Shown here: positions 47,615 to 56,119 of the stretch, piece by piece
How positions within the stretch are numbered: position 1 is the stretch's first letter
Layout: every line of letters begins with the position of its first letter
NCBI GenBank assembly: GCA_034422355.1
Contig: DAOUJS010000140.1
Span: forward strand, 1-64,000
Direction: 5' to 3'
From: CATOSP01 sp034422355
Lineage (GTDB): Bacteria; Chloroflexota; Dehalococcoidia; Lucifugimonadales; UBA3495
Length of the DNA: 64,000 bases
Position numbers and translations under genes: made by a program
The notes under the pieces: generated by a model
Seen by the model: the letters and a program-made list of their open reading frames with translations, nothing else
Databases searched by the model: none
What the model was told of the DNA's origin: nothing

Positions 47615-48538
47615 ATGATCTCCATTGTAGGCCCCACTGCTGTAGGCAAGACCCAGTTGGCCGTAGCCTTGGCCCAGCGGTTCGGCGGCGAGATTATCAG
47701 TGCCGATAGCCGGCAGGTGTACCGGCACATGGACATCGGCACGGCCAAACCAACCGTCACAGAGCGAAAGCGAGCGCCGCACCATCTCATAGACGTCGTT
47801 GACCCCGACCAGGATTTCGGCCTTGGTCTCTTCCTCAGACTCGCCCGCGGGCAAGTCCGTGATTGCCGTTCCAGGGGCGTACCGTCTCTGGTCGCCGGCG
47901 GCACTGGTCAATACATCTGGGCCCTGGTGGAAGGCTGGCAGGTGCCGGAGGTCCCGCCCGATCCGGAGTTCCGGGCTGCCAGGGAGCGAGAGGCGGCGGA
48001 ACACGGCCCGGCAGTGTTGTACGACAGGCTAAGGCGTTTGGACCCGTCGCGGGCTGTTCAGTTGGACTATCGCAACGTCCGCCGCGTGATACGTGCGCTG
48101 GAGATAGCTCACTCAAGGCAAGCGCCGGTCCCGGCGCGGAACAGAACTGATGAAACTACGGGTGAGCCGCTGGTAATCGGTCTCACGATGGAACGACAGG
48201 AGTTGTACCCCCGCATCGACCAGAGGGTTGATCGGATGATGGAAGCCGGGTTGCTGGAAGAAGTTGCCGCATTGTTGGCGCTAGGATACGAGTTAGGTCG
48301 TGGACCACTTGATTCCCCCGGTTACCGCGAGTTGGGCCTGCACCTGGCCGGGCAACTCCCGCTGGACGAAGCGTTGCAGCGGACCAAGTACCGGACTCAT
48401 GGTCTGGCCCGCCGCCAGTACACATGGTTCAAGTTGAGCGATTCCAGGATTCAGTGGCTGGACGCCAGTGCGTCGGACCTGGAAAACAGGGCGGCGGCAA
48501 TGGTGGAGAGCGCATTAGCCGGACGGTCCCTGTGTTAA
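47615..48538 (+). CDS. miaA: tRNA dimethylallyltransferase
   Basis: The 307-residue enzyme begins ISIVGPTAVGKTQLAVALAQ (P loop) followed by IISADSRQVYRHMDIGTAKP, HHLIDVVDPDQDFG and LVAGGTGQYIWALVEGW. The C-terminal RTKYRTHGLARRQYTWFK holds the tRNA-contact region. It adds an isopentenyl group to A37 of tRNAs that read UNN codons. All motifs are intact. dapF follows after 31 bases. Confidence 0.96.
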   Translation: MISIVGPTAVGKTQLAVALAQRFGGEIISADSRQVYRHMDIGTAKPTVTERKRAPHHLIDVVDPDQDFGLGLFLRLARGQVRDCRSRGVPSLVAGGTGQYIWALVEGWQVPEVPPDPEFRAAREREAAEHGPAVLYDRLRRLDPSRAVQLDYRNVRRVIRALEIAHSRQAPVPARNRTDETTGEPLVIGLTMERQELYPRIDQRVDRMMEAGLLEEVAALLALGYELGRGPLDSPGYRELGLHLAGQLPLDEALQRTKYRTHGLARRQYTWFKLSDSRIQWLDASASDLENRAAAMVESALAGRSLC

Positions 48539-48569
48539 AATAGGCCAGCGCCTTGATCGGAGCGTGAGC

Positions 48570-49421
48570 ATGAAATTCACCAAGATGCACGGCACCGGCA
48601 ACGACTATGTGTACATTGATGCCCGCGGGCTGGACGCCGATTGGCCCGAACTGTCCAAGGCCATGAGCGACCGCCATTTCGGCATTGGCAGCGACGGCCT
48701 CATCCTGATCATGGACTCGGATGTTGCAGACGCCAGGATGAGGATGTTCAACGCAGATGGCTCCGAGGGCGAAATGTGCGGCAACGGCATCCGTTGCTTC
48801 GCCAAGTACGCAATCGAGCGAAATATAGTATTCCCCGGCCCTGGCGGTGTGGCCGTCGAAACCCTGGCAGGCGTCCGGAACATCGTTCCCACCTACTCAG
48901 GAGACAGAATCACCGGGGCGAGAGTGTCTATGGGCGCGCCAATTCTGGCCCCGGCAGATATTCCGGTGGCTCTCCCGTCCGGCGGCACCGCGCAAGGCCC
49001 GGTGCTCAACCACCCCTTTGCAATGGATGGGTTGGAACTGCCCCTGAGCTTCGTTTCCATGGGAAATCCCCATGCCGTAACGTTCATCGGGCAGCCCGTG
49101 TCCGAGTTCCCCCTGCACACCGTCGGGCCTAAAGTCGAACATCACAGCCTTTTTCCCAGGAGGGTAAATTTCGAGATAGTCAATGTCGAAAGTCCAGGCA
49201 AACTGACCGCCCGCGTATGGGAGCGGGGGTCGGGAGAAACAATGGCCTGTGGCACTGGAGCCTGCGCCATCGCGGTAGCGGCCCGCCTCAACGGCATCTG
49301 CGGCGATCAGGTAGACATAACCCTCCCGGGCGGCACCCTCCGGATCGAGTGGGATGGCGCGGGCGAGGTCCACATGGAAGGCCCCGCGGTGGAAGTGTTC
49401 ACCGGAGAATGGAACCACTGA
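48570..49421 (+). CDS. dapF: Diaminopimelate epimerase
   Basis: ATG 48570 begins MKFTKMHGTGNDYVYIDARG. Both catalytic Cys are present, in GEMCGNGIRCFAKYA and MACGTGACAIAVAARLNG. PGGTLRIEWD near the end closes the second domain. The length of 283 is normal. It converts LL- to meso-diaminopimelate for lysine and peptidoglycan; dapL, 1.8 kb downstream, makes the LL form, so the aminotransferase pathway is represented. The TGATG overlap couples it to the broken Uma2 gene. Confidence 0.96.
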   Translation: MKFTKMHGTGNDYVYIDARGLDADWPELSKAMSDRHFGIGSDGLILIMDSDVADARMRMFNADGSEGEMCGNGIRCFAKYAIERNIVFPGPGGVAVETLAGVRNIVPTYSGDRITGARVSMGAPILAPADIPVALPSGGTAQGPVLNHPFAMDGLELPLSFVSMGNPHAVTFIGQPVSEFPLHTVGPKVEHHSLFPRRVNFEIVNVESPGKLTARVWERGSGETMACGTGACAIAVAARLNGICGDQVDITLPGGTLRIEWDGAGEVHMEGPAVEVFTGEWNH

Positions 49422-49995
49422 TGAATGCGCAGGCAACGGCAAAGCTGACCTTCGATGCCTGGCTGGCCATGCCCGAGACCAAGCAACCCTGCGAGGTCAT
49501 CGATGGGGTAATGATGCTGATGGCGGGACCAACTGTGGACCGCCAATGGATAGTTATGACGGTGCATGACGGCCTGAAGAATTTTGCCCACGCAAGGCAG
49601 TTAGGAGTCGTGTTGTTCGCGCCGCTGGACCTAGTAATCCGCCGGGATCCGTTGCGCACGCGGCAACCGGACGTCATGTACCTCAGCGCGGAAAGGACCG
49701 GGATCAGGGGCCGGGCCGATTTGAGCGATATTCGGGTGCTGGAGATTCCCCGGACATCGCTGTTGAAGTCCTCTCCCCAAGCAACGCCCGTCGTGACATC
49801 CTCGACAAGCTCGAAGACTACGGGCGGGTGGGCGTGCTGGAATGCTGGATCGTTAGCCCGGAAGCAGAGACCGTGGAAGTCGTCAGCCTGTCTCCTGAAG
49901 GTATCGACACCTTGGCAGTGTACGGTATTGCGGACACTCTAAGGTCGGCCGTGCTGGAAGGCTTCGAGTTGCCTCTAAGCGAGATTTTTGGTTAA
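49421..49995 (+). pseudogene. Uma2-family endonuclease, frameshifted
   Basis: The ATG at 49421 overlaps the dapF stop. The first frame gives LTFDAWLAMPETKQPCEVID, LFAPLDLVIRR and TRQPDVMYLSAERTG, then loses register near 49743. The next frame continues DSPDIAVEVLSPSNARRDIL, EDYGRVGVLECWIVSPEAET and ends LPLSEIFG at 49995. Joined, they make a complete Uma2 (DUF820) protein of about 190 residues with the PD-(D/E)XK-like Asp and E-x-L core. A single-base indel explains the break. Recoding cannot be ruled out, but no slippery sequence stands out. Confidence 0.8.
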
Positions 49996-50032
49996 TCTGA
50001 GACGTGCATAAGGTTGGGAGGTTAGAGGTTAT

Positions 50033-50536
50033 ATGAAAATCCTCAAATTCAGTCGTTTTCAGATTGAACCAGTTCGAGGTGACAGAGGACTGCTAACCGT
50101 CAAGTTCCTGGACAATAACGGTGAAGCATATAGTTGGGCACCCAAGTGGAACGATGCCGAGCAATTGTTCCTAAAGGCTATCAACGTCGAGTCGTTCAAC
50201 AAACCGGAAAGCGAATGGCTTTCGAGTTTCTCGCGGACTGTAAAACATACAGCCGAGAATGTACCTCATCCGGTCCAGAGTGCGTTCAAGTTACAAGGGC
50301 GTTTAGCATCCATCAAGGACGGGAAATTGCAAATTGAGCAGTACGGAAACTATAACGAAGTCGAAAATGTGGAATCCGTGCAGCCTCTATTCCACATCGG
50401 CTTTGAGTTTCTTGAAAAGTGGTTGGACCGATTCGTAGAGGTACTTGTAATAAACGATGTTTGCGTGCAACTGCGGGACGATATGAACCATGAAATCTAC
50501 CCAGAAGACCGCCAGACTAATTTGGCCGGACGTTAA
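50033..50536 (+). CDS. Protein of unknown function
   Basis: The 167-residue protein starts MKILKFSRFQIEPVRGDRGL and has FLDNNGEAYSWAPKWNDAEQ, FKLQGRLASIKDGKLQIEQY and FHIGFEFLEKWLDRFVEVLV. It is soluble with mixed strands and helices. I do not recognise a family. GGGAGGTTAGAGG precedes the ATG. Codon use is poorer in GC than dapF and dapL, suggesting a recent arrival with the nearby hicBA pair. Confidence 0.6.
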   Translation: MKILKFSRFQIEPVRGDRGLLTVKFLDNNGEAYSWAPKWNDAEQLFLKAINVESFNKPESEWLSSFSRTVKHTAENVPHPVQSAFKLQGRLASIKDGKLQIEQYGNYNEVENVESVQPLFHIGFEFLEKWLDRFVEVLVINDVCVQLRDDMNHEIYPEDRQTNLAGR

Positions 50537-50672
50537 GGGAACCCAAGCAGCGTTACAAAATGGTTAATGGTGTGATGATGGATCTTAGTTTATCAGCAGA
50601 GATTCAATGGGTATCATTACACGAGCACTGCCATATACTAGCCGCATCTGCGTATGATTCGGAGACCTGAGA

Positions 50673-50936
50673 ATGAAACTCTACAAGCTGCCCATAGTCA
50701 TCTATGAACCCTCGGAAGACACGGAGTACAAGTACATGGCGGAGGTCCCGTCGTTGCCGGGCTGTCGGGCTTGGGGAGACTCAGTTTCCGAAACATTGGA
50801 GTTTATCCACGGCGTCGCCGAAGCGTTTATCGACTCTTACCTGGACCGGGAAACCCCTCTGCCCGAGAGCGTGGAGGAACTGGCGGTCGAGCCTGTAGGC
50901 CCGATTATTCATGGAGAGATCATGGTCACTGCATGA
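50673..50936 (+). CDS. hicB: HicB-like antitoxin
   Basis: The 87-residue protein has the HicB fold: KLPIVIYEPSEDTEYKYMAE, VPSLPGCRAWGDSVSETLEF and VAEAFIDSYLDRETPLPES. It lacks a clear C-terminal DNA-binding domain, so it is the short form that neutralises HicA. Its stop overlaps the toxin start by four bases (ATGA). Order antitoxin before toxin is the reverse of many hicAB loci but common among HicB-HicA pairs of this short type. Confidence 0.85.
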   Translation: MKLYKLPIVIYEPSEDTEYKYMAEVPSLPGCRAWGDSVSETLEFIHGVAEAFIDSYLDRETPLPESVEELAVEPVGPIIHGEIMVTA

Positions 50937-51142
50937 ACTACCGCCAACTCACCCGCAAGTTGCGTCGGTTGGGCTGTGAACTTGACCGCCAGGCTGCCGG
51001 ATCGCACGAGGTATGGGTCAATGTCCGCACGGATGCAACCGCTATTATCCCCAACTGGAGAGCTAAAGACCTGAAACCCGGCACAATCGCCGGGATATTA
51101 CGCGCCTTGGGAATATCCCGGGAAGACTTCGACCGGGCATGA
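50933..51142 (+). CDS. hicA: HicA-like mRNA interferase toxin
   Basis: The 69 residues read YRQLTRKLRRLGCELDRQAA, then GSHEVWVN with the catalytic His, then LKPGTIAGILRALGISREDF. This is the complete double-stranded-RNA-binding-like fold of HicA, which cleaves mRNA when free of HicB. Starts with ATG inside the hicB stop. It lies 46 bases before dapL on the same strand. Confidence 0.88.
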   Translation: MNYRQLTRKLRRLGCELDRQAAGSHEVWVNVRTDATAIIPNWRAKDLKPGTIAGILRALGISREDFDRA

Positions 51143-51188
51143 TGCCCTAATCAAGCCTCCGGACTTTAGGAAAGACAGGACAACCAGC

Positions 51189-52364
51189 ATGAACTTCTCT
51201 GAACGCCTGGGCAAACTGGCCCCATACCCATTTGTGGAGATTTCCCGCATCATCGCCGCCAAGCGGGCGGCGGGAGCCGACGTGGTCACCTTCGGGATAG
51301 GCGACCCGGACATTCCAACCCCCCAGCCTATCATCGACCGGCTGTTGGCGGCTTCCCAGGACCCGCCCAACCACCGCTACCCGGAGACCGACGGCCTGCC
51401 CGAGATGCGGCGCGCCATCGCCCACTGGTACGAAAACCGCTTCGGTGTCACCCTCGACCCGGACACCGAGGTCCTTCCCCTCATCGGTGCCAAGGAGGGC
51501 ATCGGACACGCGGCGTTCTGCTTCCTCGACCCTGGCGATATAGCCCTGGTCCCGGACCCTGCCTACCCCGTATACGGCGTTGGCACCATGTTCGCCGGGG
51601 CCGAAAGCCACCTCATGCCCCTGTATGAGAGCAACGGCTGGCTGCCGGAACTGGATGCCATTCCCGCCGATGTGGCGCAGGCTGCCAAGCTGATGTGGCT
51701 GAACTACCCGAACAACCCCACCAGCGCTGTGGCGACCCAGGAAGATTTCGCCTCCGCCATCACCTTTTGCCGCGAGAACAACATCGCCCTGCTGCACGAC
51801 GCCGCCTATAGTGAGGTGGGATACGACGGCTACCGTCCGGGGAGCTTCCTGCAGGTGGACGGGGCCAAGGACATAGGCATGGAGTTCCACTCCCTGTCCA
51901 AGACCTACAATATGACCGGCTGGCGCATTGGCATGGCCGTCGGCAACGCCGATATGATAAAGGCGCTGTTCCAGATCAAGGCCAACCTGGACTCGGGCAT
52001 ACCCCAGGCCATTCAGGAGATGGCAATGGAAGCACTGACCGGCCCCCAGGACTGCGTCGACGACAACGTCGTCATCTACCAGCGCCGCAGAGACCGGGTG
52101 CTGTCGGCCTTGAACGTTTTGGGGCTTTCCGCCGAGGTCCCGAAGGCCAGCCTGTACGTCTGGGCCAGGGTCCCGGAAGGCTACACCTCTGCGGAGTTGG
52201 CTGCCCGATTGCTTGAGGAGACTGACATCGTCGTCACCCCCGGCTCCAGCTACGGTGCGTACGGTGAAGGCTACATCCGCCTGTCTCTCACCACGCCCGA
52301 CGACCAGGTGGAGAAGGGTTGCCAACGCCTGGAAGCATGGTCAATTCCGGCCAAGGGAGGGTGA
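51189..52364 (+). CDS. dapL: LL-diaminopimelate aminotransferase (DapL type)
   Basis: The 391-residue class I PLP aminotransferase has VVTFGIGDPDIPTPQPIIDR, HRYPETDGLPEMRRAIAHWY, MWLNYPNNPTSAVATQEDF and the PLP Lys in FHSLSKTYNMTGWRIGMAVG. The GIGDPD start and the YPETDGLPE block are typical of DapL. It makes LL-diaminopimelate directly from tetrahydrodipicolinate, consistent with dapF nearby. A related aspartate or alanine aminotransferase is the alternative. The 3' end runs into hflX. Confidence 0.88.
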   Translation: MNFSERLGKLAPYPFVEISRIIAAKRAAGADVVTFGIGDPDIPTPQPIIDRLLAASQDPPNHRYPETDGLPEMRRAIAHWYENRFGVTLDPDTEVLPLIGAKEGIGHAAFCFLDPGDIALVPDPAYPVYGVGTMFAGAESHLMPLYESNGWLPELDAIPADVAQAAKLMWLNYPNNPTSAVATQEDFASAITFCRENNIALLHDAAYSEVGYDGYRPGSFLQVDGAKDIGMEFHSLSKTYNMTGWRIGMAVGNADMIKALFQIKANLDSGIPQAIQEMAMEALTGPQDCVDDNVVIYQRRRDRVLSALNVLGLSAEVPKASLYVWARVPEGYTSAELAARLLEETDIVVTPGSSYGAYGEGYIRLSLTTPDDQVEKGCQRLEAWSIPAKGG

Positions 52365-52368
52365 TGTC

Positions 52369-53544
52369 ATAGCCAACAGACCCGTTTCAACCATCCAGGA
52401 ACCCGAGCGCGCCATCCTCGTAGCCGTCGAACTGAGAAGCGAGTCCAACCTGTGGGGGTTGGAAGACACCCTGAGCGAGTTGGCCTACCTGACCCGTTCC
52501 GCCGGCGCCCAGGTGGTCGGCCGGATTTCCCAGCGGGCTGACCGACTTACCCCCACTTACGTCGGCAAAGGGAAGCTCAGGGAGCTGACCGAGTCGGTAT
52601 ATGACCTCAAGGCCGGCGTCGTAATCTTCGACGACGAGCTGACCCCCACTCAACAACGCAACCTGGAAGAAGCCCTGACAATCAAGGTCATTGACCGTAC
52701 TGCGTTGATCCTTGATGTGTTCGGACGCCACGCCCGCACCTACGAGGGCAAGTTGCAGGTTGATCTGGCCCAACACCAGTACCTCCTTCCCCGGCTGGTG
52801 GGCCAGTGGTCCCACCTGGAACGCCTGGGAGGCGGGATTGGCACCAGGGGACCCGGCGAGACCCAGTTGGAGACCGACCGGCGTCTGGTCCGCCGCCGTA
52901 TCCAGCGCATTGAGCGGGAATTGGCAGGCGTGCGCCGCCGCCGCACCCTTTACCTGGACCGCCGCAAGAAGGCCAGCATACCGTCGGCCAGCCTGGTCGG
53001 GTACACCAACGCTGGCAAGAGCACCTTGTTCAACGCCCTGAGCAATGCCAAGGTAGAGGCTGCCGACCAGCTCTTCTCCACCCTCGACCCGGTCACCCGC
53101 CGCGTCCGCCTCCCGTCTGGAGGGGAATTGCTCCTTAGCGACACCGTTGGATTCATCCAGAAGCTCTCTCCGATGGTCGTTGCCGCGTTCCGTGCCACCC
53201 TTGAGGAGATGTCCGAAGCCGACCTGCTGCTCCATGTCATCGACATAACCCACCCGAAGGCTTCCGAGCAGGCTGATGTGGTGGAAAGCACGCTGGAGGA
53301 CTTGGGACTGAGCGGCAAGCCGCGGCTCCTGGTAGTCAACAAGATGGACCTGCTACCCGCCGGAACAAGCTCCCAGGACGGGAATTCCGCGATTTCGCTG
53401 CCTGCCGATGCTGCTACGCCCAGCGTGTTCGTTTCTGCGGCCAAAGGCTGGAACCTGGATGGCTTGCTGGAAGAAATCGAGTCCCGCCTAATGGTCAACG
53501 AGGGTCCGATGATGGTGGTATCGGACAGGAGATTCGGAACATAG
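52369..53544 (+). CDS. hflX: GTPase HflX, start codon unclear
   Basis: The protein contains RAILVAVELRSESNLWGLED, the HflX N-terminal domain (PTYVGKGKLRELTE, then GGGIGTRGPGETQLETDRRL) and a G domain: VGYTNAGKSTLFNAL, DTVGFIQKLS, NKMD and SAAKGWNLDG. It rescues or splits stalled ribosomes. No ATG, GTG or TTG opens this frame near the expected start. The only ATG after GGGAGGG (52364) reads ATG TCA TAG and stops at once; an AUA at 52369 is in frame and is used here as the nominal start. The frame also continues upstream to ATG 52213 inside dapL. Confidence 0.9.
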   Translation: MANRPVSTIQEPERAILVAVELRSESNLWGLEDTLSELAYLTRSAGAQVVGRISQRADRLTPTYVGKGKLRELTESVYDLKAGVVIFDDELTPTQQRNLEEALTIKVIDRTALILDVFGRHARTYEGKLQVDLAQHQYLLPRLVGQWSHLERLGGGIGTRGPGETQLETDRRLVRRRIQRIERELAGVRRRRTLYLDRRKKASIPSASLVGYTNAGKSTLFNALSNAKVEAADQLFSTLDPVTRRVRLPSGGELLLSDTVGFIQKLSPMVVAAFRATLEEMSEADLLLHVIDITHPKASEQADVVESTLEDLGLSGKPRLLVVNKMDLLPAGTSSQDGNSAISLPADAATPSVFVSAAKGWNLDGLLEEIESRLMVNEGPMMVVSDRRFGT

Positions 53545-53665
53545 CACGAACGGTTCGACCCGCATCATAGGAGGTTAAGTGTAGGGGAAGCAGGTTCAAC
53601 AGTGGTTTACAAGGGAAAACGGGTTTGATAACATGGTTTTGCCTCTACTGGAAACTCCATTGCGT

Positions 53666-53742
53666 GGCGCGTTCGTCTAGAGGCCCAGGACACCGCCCTC
53701 TCAAGGCGGAGATCGCGGGTTCGAATCCCGCACGCGCTACCA
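53666..53742 (+). tRNA. tRNA-Glu (anticodon CTC)
   Basis: The cloverleaf has acceptor GGCGCGT pairing with ACGCGCT (a G-U at the first pair), anticodon stem CCGCC/GGCGG closing loop CTCTCAA with anticodon CTC, and T arm GCGGGTTCGAATCCCGC. CCA is encoded at 53740-53742. Confidence 0.96.
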
Positions 53743-53909
53743 ATCTCACCAACTGCTACCCATTGCCCCTTCTCATGTTCCGTCCCTGTACCCCACTGCC
53801 ATTGGATTTCATTGTTGTATAATGTCCAAAGCTATATCGGCCGTCTACGGGCAACCGCGGGTTCTCAAGCCAGCCACTGACCACTACAGTACGGCCCAGG
53901 GGGTGAAAC

Positions 53910-54992
53910 ATGGTAGACCAGGAAAGATTGGTCAAGTCATTCTGCGAACTGGTGCGGATTGACAGCCCCTCCGATGAAGAGGAAGAAGTTGCACGACATC
54001 TGGAAGGCCGCCTGGCCCGGTTAGGCTTCCAGGTTGCCCGCGACGCCCACGGAAACGTAATTGCCTCTGAGGAAGGCGACGATCCCCTGCTGCTGTCGGC
54101 CCACATGGATACTGTGGAGCCGGGCCGGGGCATCAAGCCCCGCATCCAGGGCAACCGCATCACATCCGACGGCACTACCATCCTGGGCGGCGACTGCAAG
54201 GCCGGTGTGGCGGCCATCCTAGAAGGTCTGGAAGCCGTGGCCGCCCAGGGAATCTCCCGCCGTCCGGTCCAGGTAGTGTTCACCCGCGGCGAGGAGATCG
54301 GTCTGGTGGGTGCGGTCAACCTCGACTACTCCATGATTCGCGCCAAGGAATCGGTTGTGTTCGATGGCAACGGCCCCGTCAACACCGTCACCGGCGCTTC
54401 GCCCACCTACGTGCGGTTCGACGTCGAGGTTAAGGGCCGGGCCGCTCATGCCGGAGTCGAGCCGGAGAAGGGTCTGTCAGCCATCAGGATCGCCAGCGAC
54501 ATCATCAACGAACTCCCCCAGGGCAGGCTGGATGAGGAGACCACCTTCAACGTCGGGCTGATTTCAGGCGGGTCGGTCCGCAACGCCGTGCCAGCCGAGG
54601 CAACCTTCGGAGGCGAATTCCGCAGCCGAAATACCGAGACCCTGGACCTGCTGCGGTTGCAGGTGTCCAACACCCTTGAGCAGGCCAGGCAGCGTTACCG
54701 GGACGCCACCATCCAGGAAGACGTGGAGGTGATGTTCCACATGTACAACCTGGACCCGGAGGACCCGATAGTCAGACTGGTCACCCGGGTCATGGGGAAG
54801 CTCAGCCTCACCCCGGACATCAAGCCGTCGGGGGGAGGCACCGACGCCAACGCCATGCGTCTCCACGGGATCGATTGCGTGGTGGTGGGCATGGCCACCA
54901 ACGAAATGCATACCGTAGACGAATACGTGGTGATCCCCGACCTGGTGACTACCGCCAGGTTCTGCCAGAGCATCATCACCACGCGCCCATAG
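53910..54992 (+). CDS. M20-family metallopeptidase, PepT-like
   Basis: The 360-residue protein has LLLSAHMDTVEPG with the first metal His and Asp, GGDCKAGVAAIL, the catalytic Glu pair in VFTRGEEIGLVGA, and the lid domain from KGRAAHAGVEPEKGLSAI. TVDEYVVIPDL near the end holds the last region. It hydrolyses small peptides or N-acyl amino acids in the cytoplasm; the substrate cannot be told. TTGTATAATGTCC at 53814-53826 is a likely -10 region 85 bases upstream. Confidence 0.9.
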   Translation: MVDQERLVKSFCELVRIDSPSDEEEEVARHLEGRLARLGFQVARDAHGNVIASEEGDDPLLLSAHMDTVEPGRGIKPRIQGNRITSDGTTILGGDCKAGVAAILEGLEAVAAQGISRRPVQVVFTRGEEIGLVGAVNLDYSMIRAKESVVFDGNGPVNTVTGASPTYVRFDVEVKGRAAHAGVEPEKGLSAIRIASDIINELPQGRLDEETTFNVGLISGGSVRNAVPAEATFGGEFRSRNTETLDLLRLQVSNTLEQARQRYRDATIQEDVEVMFHMYNLDPEDPIVRLVTRVMGKLSLTPDIKPSGGGTDANAMRLHGIDCVVVGMATNEMHTVDEYVVIPDLVTTARFCQSIITTRP

Positions 54993-55041
54993 AACCTGAA
55001 CACAGCCGAAACGCCCGTGAAAACGGGGGGAGGAACTGGCA

Positions 55042-55824
55042 ATGAACGGAGCGGAACTGAAGGCTACCTTGAAGTCCGGCGGCAGGGTGTTCGGCACCAT
55101 GCTCAGCATCGGAAGAAACCCCCGCTGGATCCCTGTGCTGGACGGCGTGGGCTTGGACTACGTGGTCATCGACACCGAGCATGGCGCGCGCAGCCGGGGC
55201 GAACTGGCCGATTACCTCACCATGCTGAACACTTCCAGCATCGTCCCCATCGTGCGAATACCCATACCTGACTCCCACTACGTCACGATGGTCATGGATG
55301 CCGGCGCTCAGGGTATCCTCGCTCCCTACTGCGAGACCGTGGACGAGGTCAAGGAAGTGGTGGCCGCGGCCAAGTGGCGTCCCCTCAAGGGGGATGCCGT
55401 GCGCCGGGTGATCGACTCCGGCGAGCACATCAGCGACGCCACCCGCTCCTACCTGGAGGAACGGAACAAGAACAGCATCTGCATCATCGGCATTGAGAGC
55501 GTTGCGGCGGTCAACGTCCTTGATGAAATTCTCCGCGTCCCTGGCATCGACGGCATATTCGTCGGACCCAACGATATGAGCATCTCCCTGGGTATGCCCG
55601 ACGACTACGACCGCCCCGAATACAAAGAGACGGTCAAGGGGATCATCGACAAGGCCGAGGCCCGCGGCATTGCTACCCTGGTCCATCACCAGACGCCGGA
55701 CCTGTCCACTTACTGGATCAGCCAGGGCGCGCGGTTCGTCCTCCACGGCACCGACCGGCGTGCGCTGACCGAGGGGTTCCGGGCCGACTTCTCAACCCTG
55801 CGGGACTTCGCCAAGGACTATTAG
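55042..55824 (+). CDS. HpcH/HpaI aldolase family protein
   Basis: The 260-residue TIM barrel shows RVFGTMLSIGRNPRWIPVLD, DYVVIDTEHGARSRGELADY, VPIVRIPIPDSHYVTMVMDA and GAQGILAPYCETVDEVKEV, with IESVAAVNVLDEIL and DGIFVGPNDMSISLG. These are the metal and substrate sites of class II aldolases that cleave 2-keto-3-deoxy or 4-hydroxy-2-oxo acids. Physiological substrate unknown. It follows the M20 peptidase by 49 bases on the same strand. Confidence 0.92.
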   Translation: MNGAELKATLKSGGRVFGTMLSIGRNPRWIPVLDGVGLDYVVIDTEHGARSRGELADYLTMLNTSSIVPIVRIPIPDSHYVTMVMDAGAQGILAPYCETVDEVKEVVAAAKWRPLKGDAVRRVIDSGEHISDATRSYLEERNKNSICIIGIESVAAVNVLDEILRVPGIDGIFVGPNDMSISLGMPDDYDRPEYKETVKGIIDKAEARGIATLVHHQTPDLSTYWISQGARFVLHGTDRRALTEGFRADFSTLRDFAKDY

Positions 55825-55830
55825 CCGGGC

Positions 55831-56112
55831 TTAACCGTTGCCAGGCTCCCAGCGCCGCCGCAGCGAGTCGATGTAGACCCGCTCATAGTCTCCATAGTGG
55901 GCGTTGGGGGCCAACTCCGATAGTTGCTCGGCCCACATGTACTCCACGTCCTCCCAGCGTATTGGGTACGGCGTCTGGTCGAAGAACTCGGTGACCGCCT
56001 CAGTTGAGCCGACAGCCTGCACGTAGCCCATCATTTGGAAGTTGTCGTACAGGTTGCCGTGCTCGGAGACGAAGCGCCCCTTCATGGCCGCCAGTATCAC
56101 GAAGGTGGGCAT
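55831..56112 (-). CDS. Small protein of unknown function near the thiolase
   Basis: The 93-residue product begins MPTFVILAAMKGRFVSEHGN and has QMMGYVQAVGSTEAVTEFFD, PIRWEDVEYMWAEQLSELAP and YGDYERVYIDSLRRRW. The single alpha/beta unit looks like the dimeric ferredoxin-like barrels, but no family can be named. It lies seven bases past the thiolase stop on the same strand, so co-transcription with it is likely. Confidence 0.6.
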   Translation of the reverse strand: MPTFVILAAMKGRFVSEHGNLYDNFQMMGYVQAVGSTEAVTEFFDQTPYPIRWEDVEYMWAEQLSELAPNAHYGDYERVYIDSLRRRWEPGNG

Positions 56113-56119
56113 GGCCCGC

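Noticed and set aside
51147..52325. 392-codon open frame antisense to dapL
   Set aside because: dapL is complete with its PLP motif; the antisense frame is a composition artefact.
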